From Marmoricola sp. (GTDB lineage Bacteria > Actinomycetota > Actinomycetes > Propionibacteriales > Nocardioidaceae), in the NCBI GenBank assembly GCA_025965195.1, contig JAOPXK010000070.1, forward strand, positions 1-45,422: a DNA stretch of 45,422 bases. The letters are read 5' to 3'. Position 1 is the first letter of the stretch. Each line of letters opens with the position of its first letter. A program made the translations under genes and the position numbers. Under the pieces are notes generated by a model. That model was not told where the DNA came from and ran no database searches. It saw only the letters and a list, made by a program, of their open reading frames with translations. Below, piece after piece: positions 39,630 through 45,422 of the stretch.

Positions 39630-41293
39630 GCCTCGGCGACGCACGCGCAAAGCTGCTCCGGCTGGTTCCCCAGCGCGCCGATCTGGCGAAGATGACTCAT
39701 GCTCCGCGACACGATCTCGTCGCTGGGGTGACGGTCGGCCTGGTGGCCCTGCCACTGGCCCTCGGTTTCGGCATCTCCTCCGGCATGGGCGCATCTGCCG
39801 GGCTCATCACCGCGGTCGTCGCCGGCTTCATCGCGGCCGTCTTCGGAGGAAGCAATCTCCAGGTGAGCGGTCCTACCGGCGCGATGACCGTGGTCCTGAT
39901 CCCGATCGTGGCTGCACACGGTGTCGCAGGCGTCTTCGTCGTCGGGGTGATGGCGGGGCTGATGCTCCTCGCGATGGCCACGGCGGGGCTCGGTCGCTAC
40001 GCCCGCCATGTGCCGCTGCCGGTGGTGGAGGGTTTCACGCTCGGGATCGCGCTCGTGATCGGCCTGCAACAGCTGCCCGGCGCCCTCGGGGTGAAGGCAC
40101 GCGGAACCTCCGTGCTGGCACAAGCCGGCTCGGCGGCATCGTCCTGGCTGGCCCGGCCCGACTGGGCGCCGCTGCTGATGACAGCCGGTGTTGTCATCGC
40201 GATGCTCGTGGTTGCACGGGTCCGGCCCGCGTGGCCGGGGTCGTTGCTGGCGGTGGCGCTTGCGACCGGCGTCGCCCAGCTGGCCGGCCTTCAGGTGGGG
40301 CGGGTTGGCACGTTGCCGGATTCGCTGCCGGCTCCACGCCTGCCGAGTGTTCCGTGGGCAGATCTCGGGAGCCTGATCCTGCCCGCCCTGGCGGTGGCCC
40401 TGCTGGCGGCGCTGGAGAGTCTGCTGTCGGCGACGGTGGCCGATGCGATGAGCATCTCGGAACGACACGATCCCGATCGGGAGCTCTTCGGTCAGGGCCT
40501 GGCGAACCTGGTCGGTCCGCTGTTCGGTGGGATGCCGGCGACGGGCGCCATCGCGAGGACCGCGGTCAACGTCCGGAGCGGTGGGCGGTCGCGCCTGGCC
40601 GCGATCACGCACTCGGTCTTCTTGTTGGCCGTGATCCTCGTCCTCGGCCCGTTCATCAGCCGGGTGCCCATCGCTGCCTTGGCCGGCGTGCTCGTCGCGA
40701 CGTGTATCCGGATGGTCGAGATTCGGTCGCTCCGCTCGCTCTGGAGGTCCGGCCGCGGAGAGGCCGGCGTGCTGGTTGCCACCGTCGCTGCGACCGTCGT
40801 GCTGGACCTGGTCGAGGCGGTCCTTCTCGGAGTGGTCGCGGCCGGAGCGCTGGCCCTGCGCCGGGCTGCGAAGGCAGTGACCGTCGAGCAGGTTCCGCTC
40901 CAGGACGGCGATCACGAGGATGAGGAGCATGCCCTGCTCGACGAGCACATCGTGGCGTACCGCATCGATGGGCCACTGTTCTTCGCGGGCGCCCACCAGG
41001 CCTTGTTGGGGCTCGCGTCGCTCAGTGACGTGCAGGTGGTGATCCTTCGGCTCTCCCGGATCTCATCGATCGACGCCACCGGAGCTGCGGTGCTGCGCGA
41101 CACGATCATCCAGCTGGAACGGAGGGGCATCCGGGTGCTGCTCTCCGGCGTACCGGCCCACCACTCGTTGATCCTCGGCACGCTGGGCGTCTACGACAGC
41201 CTCGCCCACGAACGGCATGTGTTCGCGACCACCCCGGATGCGATCGCGCACGCCCGGATGCATGTTGCCCGAGTGCCACATCAGCTGGCCTGA
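39626..41293 (+). CDS. SulP/SLC26-family anion transporter with STAS domain
   Basis: This 555-residue protein starts at GTG 39626. The membrane domain (about 25-420) opens with HDLVAGVTVGLVALPLALGF and holds FGGSNLQVSGPTGAMTVVL, the SulP signature, then FGGMPATGAIARTAVNVRSG. The C-terminal STAS domain (about 440-550) contains ILRLSRISSIDATGAAVLRD. Family substrates are sulphate, bicarbonate, chloride or dicarboxylates; the sequence does not say which. It is translationally coupled to the ArsR regulator. Confidence 0.9.
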   Translation: MSLGDARAKLLRLVPQRADLAKMTHAPRHDLVAGVTVGLVALPLALGFGISSGMGASAGLITAVVAGFIAAVFGGSNLQVSGPTGAMTVVLIPIVAAHGVAGVFVVGVMAGLMLLAMATAGLGRYARHVPLPVVEGFTLGIALVIGLQQLPGALGVKARGTSVLAQAGSAASSWLARPDWAPLLMTAGVVIAMLVVARVRPAWPGSLLAVALATGVAQLAGLQVGRVGTLPDSLPAPRLPSVPWADLGSLILPALAVALLAALESLLSATVADAMSISERHDPDRELFGQGLANLVGPLFGGMPATGAIARTAVNVRSGGRSRLAAITHSVFLLAVILVLGPFISRVPIAALAGVLVATCIRMVEIRSLRSLWRSGRGEAGVLVATVAATVVLDLVEAVLLGVVAAGALALRRAAKAVTVEQVPLQDGDHEDEEHALLDEHIVAYRIDGPLFFAGAHQALLGLASLSDVQVVILRLSRISSIDATGAAVLRDTIIQLERRGIRVLLSGVPAHHSLILGTLGVYDSLAHERHVFATTPDAIAHARMHVARVPHQLA

Positions 41294-41348
41294 CCGGCCC
41301 AATGTCACCTTCGCGTCGCCGTCGTGTCATCTCCGTCTTCGCGTGAGT

Positions 41349-41382
41349 GCATCCGGACTGCATCGCGATGCAGTCCGGATGC
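41349..41382. terminator. Bidirectional terminator hairpin
   Basis: A perfect 34-bp palindrome (17-bp arms; left arm GCATCCGGACTGCATCG) lies between the convergent SulP gene (ends 41293) and DUF4389 gene (ends 41395). There is no T run, as usual for actinobacteria. Confidence 0.75.
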
Positions 41383-41394
41383 GTGAGGTCGAGG

Positions 41395-42000
41395 TCAGTT
41401 GAAGCCGAACGGCGGGTACTCGTCGGTGAGCAGGCTGGAGTAGCCGTTGAGCCGGGTGCTCCAGCGGAGCGACCCGATGACGTAGTTGCGCAGTCCGACC
41501 GGCCAACGCCCCAGGATCAGAACGGCGAAGAAGCCGATGATCATCACGACGTACAACCCGATGAAGACGAACAGCAGCACGAAGATCTGTGGGAGCAGCA
41601 TGAAGTAGCGGAAGAAGATCGTCAGTCGGTTGCGACCTTCGAGCTGCGGCGTCACATCGACCCGCACCAGGGGATCGGCGCCGGCGTCCGCCAGACCTGC
41701 GTCGAACGCGAAGGGCGGGTAGTCGCCGCGCAGGAACATCAGGTAGGTCGTGACCCGGACGTTGTAGCGCAGGTACATCGCGATCGGGCCCTGGATGCCC
41801 TCCGGAATCTTCCCGGTGAAGACACCCGCGAACCAGGCGATGACGGTGAACACCGAGGCGACGATCGCCAGCGCGTAGAGCACGACGAAGTGCGGAATGG
41901 CGAGAAGCCAGTGCACAAGCGGCCGCCACCGAGCGACCGTCTCCGGTGGATCGAACGAGAACGACACTGGGTATGCGGGTGCTACGACATCTGTGCTCAT
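41395..42000 (-). CDS. DUF4389 membrane protein
   Basis: This 201-residue protein has two pairs of related segments with hydrophobic helices (WLLAIPHFVVLYALAIVASV and FVLLFVFIGLYVVMIIGFFA) and the repeated ending 'GDYPPFAF' / 'DEYPPFGFN'. This is the DUF4389 pattern, a family of unknown function common in actinobacteria. AAGGA precedes the ATG at 42000. Transcribed alone. Confidence 0.85.
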   Translation of the reverse strand: MSTDVVAPAYPVSFSFDPPETVARWRPLVHWLLAIPHFVVLYALAIVASVFTVIAWFAGVFTGKIPEGIQGPIAMYLRYNVRVTTYLMFLRGDYPPFAFDAGLADAGADPLVRVDVTPQLEGRNRLTIFFRYFMLLPQIFVLLFVFIGLYVVMIIGFFAVLILGRWPVGLRNYVIGSLRWSTRLNGYSSLLTDEYPPFGFN

Positions 42001-42070
42001 CGCGGAATCCTTGAGGGTAGGGGATGAACAGGCAGCTCAGAGTTGCATGAACTCAGCCGCTTGCACCCGG

Positions 42071-42790
42071 TCAATTCGGGTGGTTCCCGCCCGCTCTGGT
42101 CTCGCCAGCACACCCGCAGCTGCTGCCCTGATCGGTTTGGGCGGCCGGGGCGCAACAGCCCTCGCCGTTCCATGCCTGGACACCTTCGCGGACCGCGATT
42201 GCAGCGATCACGAGCCCGGCAAGGGGGTCTGCCCAACCCCAGCCGAGAGTGGCGTTTGCCACGAGCCCGAGCAGGAGCACGGCTGACAGATAGGTGCACA
42301 GCAGGGTCTGGGTGCCGTCAGCAACGACCGCGTTGGAACCAAGCGCTCTGCCGGTGCGGCGTTGCGCCCACGAAAGGAATGGCATGACTGCCAGCGAAAC
42401 GGCAGCCAGAACGATCCCCACGGGCGACGACGATGGGGACGCACCGTTGCCGAGCAGTGAACGAACGGATTCGACAGCGACGTACGTGGCCAGGCCGAAG
42501 AACGCAATGGCCATCAGCCGCAATGCCTGACGCTCGCGGGTTTCGGGGAGCCGATGAGAGAACTGCCAAATGATGATCAGACCGCTGGAGATCTCGACGA
42601 TCGAATCGAGTCCGAAGCCGATGAGGGCGACCGAGCCCGCAACCAGACCAGCCGAGATCGCGATGACCGCCTCGACGACGTTGTACGCGACGGAGGCGCC
42701 GGCGAGCAGTCGAGCTCGTCGGCGGAGTTGTTCGCGTTCCTGCTGACTCAGCGGCCCCAGTCGGCCGTTGTTTGCGGCTGTCGTCGGCAT
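42071..42790 (-). CDS. Cation diffusion facilitator-type metal exporter
   Basis: This 239-residue protein keeps the CDF membrane domain with metal-site residues in GFGLDSIVEISS (Asp 62) and VVADGTQT (Asp 158). The large cytoplasmic C-terminal domain of classic CDF proteins is missing. Instead it ends in a Cys-rich tail (EGCCAPAAQTDQGSSCGCAG) that could bind soft metals. It follows the CmtR-like regulator by 12 bp, so it is probably a metal-induced exporter of Cd, Pb, Zn or Co. Confidence 0.85.
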   Translation of the reverse strand: MPTTAANNGRLGPLSQQEREQLRRRARLLAGASVAYNVVEAVIAISAGLVAGSVALIGFGLDSIVEISSGLIIIWQFSHRLPETRERQALRLMAIAFFGLATYVAVESVRSLLGNGASPSSSPVGIVLAAVSLAVMPFLSWAQRRTGRALGSNAVVADGTQTLLCTYLSAVLLLGLVANATLGWGWADPLAGLVIAAIAVREGVQAWNGEGCCAPAAQTDQGSSCGCAGETRAGGNHPN

Positions 42791-42802
42791 GGGGAGTCCT
42801 TC

Positions 42803-43183
42803 TCAGTCGCGGCGCAGTGAAGCGAGGCCATGGTTGGAACAAAGGGCCACCGCGTCGCCGGTGAGGTCGAGCAGTTGCTCAGCAGTAGCGAGCAGGTTCA
42901 TCAGCGCTTCGGGATGCGTCAGGGAGAACACCGACGCCCGACCCTGTGCTCGCGACGTCACCAGGCCGCAGTCCCTGAGGCAGGCCAGGTGCTTGGAGAC
43001 GGTGCTTTGGGCCAACCCCAGGTGAGCGGTCAGATCGATGACGCGGTGTTCCCCCACGGACAGGTGCTGCAGGATTGCCAACCGGGAAGGGTCGCTGAAA
43101 CCGTGGAAGAGGCATGCGGCCACCTTGAGAGCCCCGGACCCGACGGCAGCATCATCAACGTCCGTGATCGGTGTTATCGCCAT
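42803..43183 (-). CDS. CmtR-like ArsR-family metal sensor
   Basis: This 126-residue winged-helix repressor has Cys68 and Cys72 in KHLACLRDCGLV and a C-terminal Cys115 (AVALCSNHG). These fit Cys57, Cys61 and Cys102 of M. tuberculosis CmtR, the Cd(II)/Pb(II) sensor, as I recall it. It lies first in an operon with the CDF exporter. The operator overlaps its start codon, and TAGTAT 8 nt upstream of the ATG would give a leaderless transcript. Confidence 0.87.
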   Translation of the reverse strand: MAITPITDVDDAAVGSGALKVAACLFHGFSDPSRLAILQHLSVGEHRVIDLTAHLGLAQSTVSKHLACLRDCGLVTSRAQGRASVFSLTHPEALMNLLATAEQLLDLTGDAVALCSNHGLASLRRD

Positions 43184-43192
43184 TTGGCGATA
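43175..43192. promoter_or_regulatory. CmtR-type operator overlapping start codon
   Basis: TATCGCCA-TT-TGGCGATA is a perfect 8-bp-arm palindrome covering the ATG at 43183. On the minus strand TAGTAT directly upstream could be the -10 box, so repressor binding would block initiation. Confidence 0.65.
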
Positions 43193-44035
43193 CTACGTCA
43201 TCGTGCCGGAACCCGCAGCGGACCTGCGACCGCGCCATTGAACCGCTGCGAACCACAGGAGCCCGGCGATGGTGAGGCCGATGGAGACGAAGGTGTTGAG
43301 CCGCAGGCCCAGGAAGTGCTGGGAGTAGTCGACGCGCAGTGACTCCTCGAAGATCCGGAACGCGGAGTAGCCGGCCACGTAGAGCGCGAACAGTCCGGGT
43401 GCGGCGACGCGGTGGGTCCGGCCCAGCACGATGAGCACCCCGGCCCACGTGAGGTCGAAGAGCAGCTCGTAGAGGAACGTCGGATGGAAGGTGCTGTACG
43501 ACGCATACCCGGCCGGCCGGTACTGCGGGTCGATGTGGAGTGCCCACGGCAGACTGGTCGGTCCGCCGAAGAGCTCCTGGTTGAAGTAGTTGCCGATCCG
43601 GCCGATCGCCTGCGCGATCAGGAGCCCGGGGGCGGCTGCGTCCATGAACGCGACGGGGGAGCGGCCGTGTCGTCGTACCCGCCAGATGCCGACGCAGGTG
43701 GCGAGGAGTACGCCGCCCCAGATGCCCAGCCCGCCCTCCCAGATGGCGAAGGGGCCCCACCAGGTGTGTGGCATCACCGCTGGCGTGGTGATGTCGAAGT
43801 AGATCCGCCCGCCGACGATGCCTGCGGGCACGCTCCAGATGGCGACGTCCTCGACGAGGGCGGGGTCACCGTCGACCGCGGCCCAACGCCTACGGGTGAG
43901 CCAGATGGCGACTGCGATCCCGACGACGTACATCAGCGCGTAGAAGTGCACGAAGAGCGGCCCGAGGTGGAATCCGTTGATCGACGGACTCGGGATCGAC
44001 TCCGGAGCGAACAGTACGAGTGATGGAGCGGTCAT
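43193..44035 (-). CDS. lgt: Prolipoprotein diacylglyceryl transferase
   Basis: This 280-residue polytopic membrane enzyme transfers diacylglyceryl from phosphatidylglycerol to the lipobox Cys of prolipoproteins, such as the binding lipoprotein encoded in this window. The Lgt signature GRIGNYFNQELFGGP is at 145-159, with HFYALMYVVG in the first part and ARIFEE-like FRIFEESLRVDY near the end. Length is normal. The start overlaps the stop of the PAP2-like gene by 4 bp. Confidence 0.93.
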   Translation of the reverse strand: MTAPSLVLFAPESIPSPSINGFHLGPLFVHFYALMYVVGIAVAIWLTRRRWAAVDGDPALVEDVAIWSVPAGIVGGRIYFDITTPAVMPHTWWGPFAIWEGGLGIWGGVLLATCVGIWRVRRHGRSPVAFMDAAAPGLLIAQAIGRIGNYFNQELFGGPTSLPWALHIDPQYRPAGYASYSTFHPTFLYELLFDLTWAGVLIVLGRTHRVAAPGLFALYVAGYSAFRIFEESLRVDYSQHFLGLRLNTFVSIGLTIAGLLWFAAVQWRGRRSAAGSGTMT

Positions 44036-45192
44036 GTGGGCTGGCCCTTCGGGGTGGTCGACGTTCGAGCGCGGTGCAGGTCGAGGGCAACCGGTCGCAC
44101 CCTCACTCCCAGTCCGTCAGAGGACCCTCGACAGGTTTCAGCAGCAGGACGCCTCCGTGGGGCAGAAGTTGGGAGGTCGCGCTTGTCTCGACTGAATGTC
44201 TGTCCGGTGGCACGGGCACCAACGTAGAACGAGACCACGCCGATCAATGCGCCGGCGACGTCGTCTGCGAGGTAGTGCCAGCCGAAGTACGTCGTCGAGA
44301 CGGTTGTCACCGCGCAGTAGACCCACAGCGTGATGCGGATCGGCTTGCGCCTGATCGTGTACTGGCCCACGAGCGCCATCATCAAGGTGATCGCCACGTG
44401 CAGCGAGGCAAACGCTGCCACGGACTGAACGCCGTGGAGGTAGGGGTCGACGTGCAGGTTGATCCGGCCGTAGAAGAGCGCATCCTCCAGGGAGGTCACG
44501 CCAGTCTTCGAGACGTCGGTGTACAGCCAGGGAAACGCGAACGCTGGCCCGAGGGTGGGCAGGACGTAGTAGCTCGCCGTACCCAGGGCCCAGCACAGTA
44601 CGTCGGAGGTGACGTACCAGTACCCGAACGAGATGTTCTTCGACCACACCAGCCAGGCCGTCACCGTGACCGGGACAAGGGGCAGGAACAGAAGGTAGTC
44701 GTAGGCCAGGACATGGGCAGCGATCCCAGTGCCGAGGAGCGAATGCAGGACGTGCGCCGGGTCGTGGCCGAAGAGCAGCCAGCGGTCCAGGGCATGCAGC
44801 TGGTCGTCGAAGAGCAAGGGGCGTCTGCCGTGGTCGGTGGTGCGGACGAATGGCAGGAAGTTCTTCAAGTTCCGGTAGCTGACATAGGTGAAGTAGAACG
44901 ACAGCAGGCCCACGACGACCAGGACGATCCGCTCGCGGGTCCAGTGCTCCTTGACGACGATGATCGCTTCTCGCCGAAAGTGGGTCGGGACGCCATGGGA
45001 GCGCCACAGCGTCCGCGGGACCAGGTCGACCAGGAATGCGGCGCCGCACAGCAGCGGCAGCCGCAGGTACGCCGGCCCCAGGAACCCGTCCGGGTCACGC
45101 AGCGGCAACCCGATCCACCGGCTGCAGGCGTAGGCGAGGAGCGACATCGTGATCGCAACACCGACGACCACCCGAGAACTACGCGATTTCAC
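44032..45192 (-). CDS. PAP2/Aur1-like membrane phosphatase or phosphotransferase
   Basis: This 386-residue membrane protein starts at GTG 45192; an ATG at 45288 is possible but would add a non-family leader. The PAP2 motifs are FASLHVAITLMMALVGQY and YFGWHYLADDVAGALIG, with the catalytic His residues. The sequence between resembles the inositolphosphotransferase (Aur1/Ipt1-like) group of actinobacteria. It may move a phosphoinositol or phosphate group between lipids; inferred. It is coupled to lgt. A basic, low-complexity tail of about 60 residues follows the last helix. Confidence 0.78.
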   Translation of the reverse strand: MKSRSSRVVVGVAITMSLLAYACSRWIGLPLRDPDGFLGPAYLRLPLLCGAAFLVDLVPRTLWRSHGVPTHFRREAIIVVKEHWTRERIVLVVVGLLSFYFTYVSYRNLKNFLPFVRTTDHGRRPLLFDDQLHALDRWLLFGHDPAHVLHSLLGTGIAAHVLAYDYLLFLPLVPVTVTAWLVWSKNISFGYWYVTSDVLCWALGTASYYVLPTLGPAFAFPWLYTDVSKTGVTSLEDALFYGRINLHVDPYLHGVQSVAAFASLHVAITLMMALVGQYTIRRKPIRITLWVYCAVTTVSTTYFGWHYLADDVAGALIGVVSFYVGARATGQTFSRDKRDLPTSAPRRRPAAETCRGSSDGLGVRVRPVALDLHRARTSTTPKGQPT

Positions 45193-45422
45193 AGGTGCCG
45201 AACCTAGGCGTTGATCCTGAGGGTCAGATGAGGAAGGTGTGACTGCTGCACGACATGGCGAAGGAGGCCAAGTCTCTGACGTGCACATCGGTGGGCCTGA
45301 AGACCTTCGGTTGATGGGTGGCGGATCTACTTCGGTTGATCCGTGACACTCGATTTCACTTTAGGCGCCGTTGTGGCGCGGGGGCGTTCTTCACTCTGAC
45401 CTCTCCTGGGGTGGTTCGTTTC
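45193..45422. other. Edge region without a recognised gene
   Basis: About 230 bp upstream of the PAP2-like gene. It contains two copies of 'cttcggttgat' (about 45306 and 45332) and a small GGATC...GATCC hairpin at about 45322-45341. No coding sequence was recognised. Confidence 0.4.

Noticed and set aside
39494-40996. A 500-codon minus-strand frame opposite the SulP gene
   Set aside because: Shadow frame; low-complexity composition and overlap with a well-defined transporter.
41395-42000. DUF4389 gene as part of the SulP operon
   Set aside because: It is on the opposite strand and separated by a strong terminator-like palindrome.

Overview
The window is high-GC actinobacterial DNA. Dense ATGA/GTGA start-stop overlaps, a cyp51 operon that matches the Mycobacterium tuberculosis locus, a DosR/DosS-type dormancy pair and a REP-like 'gtctcgacaagctcgacc' element point to a Nocardioides-like member of the Nocardioidaceae/Propionibacteriales. 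The lineage is an inference from gene content, not from a marker gene. No tRNA, rRNA or CRISPR array was seen.

Region 1 (75-15344, all minus strand). Read in the direction of transcription, a TetR regulator is followed by a nearly gap-free operon: CYP123-like P450, SDR, CYP51 (sterol 14-alpha-demethylase family), [3Fe-4S] ferredoxin, NTF2-like protein, aldehyde dehydrogenase, SDR, hydroxyisobutyrate-dehydrogenase-like enzyme and carboxymuconolactone-decarboxylase-like protein. As I recall the family members, the set and much of the order match M. tuberculosis Rv0763c-Rv0771. After an 81-147 bp gap comes a Liv-type ABC importer (lipoprotein binding protein, fused LivH-LivM permease, LivG, LivF). 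A secreted, membrane-tethered protein and a small zinc-ribbon-like membrane protein complete the run. The likely theme is uptake and oxidation of a hydrophobic, possibly isoprenoid or sterol-like, substrate.

Region 2 (15696-21741) is a DosRS-like redox/dormancy island. It holds a short GAF-ANTAR-like remnant, a five-helix membrane protein, a DevR/DosR-type response regulator, a DoxX-family protein, a DevS/DosS-type sensor kinase with the haem-ligand signature of DosS, an FMN split-barrel protein, a zinc alcohol dehydrogenase and a universal stress protein. The divergent promoter between the last two carries two DosR-box-like palindromes.

Region 3 (21859-23082) is an IS4-type insertion sequence with recognisable terminal inverted repeats and a transposase that appears to have lost one catalytic Asp.

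Region 4 (23151-37140, plus strand) is the most unusual part: a four-gene cell-surface operon built like a Firmicutes WxL locus. It encodes a small secreted beta-domain protein, a DUF916/WxL-interacting-protein-like membrane protein, a 3895-residue secreted giant (L-type lectin-like domain, FN3, putative Ig domains, 21 DUF11-type repeats each with a cysteine pair) and a membrane-anchored single DUF11 protein. The giant ends in the same beta domain that makes up the small protein, which supports a shared docking partner. The WxL motif itself is missing.

Region 5 (37214-45192) holds an ATP-type PEP carboxykinase, a stand-alone degenerate receiver (Asp to Glu), an ArsR regulator translationally coupled to a SulP transporter behind a concentric palindromic operator, a DUF4389 membrane protein, a CmtR-like ArsR sensor with a CDF metal exporter, Lgt and a PAP2/Aur1-like membrane enzyme.
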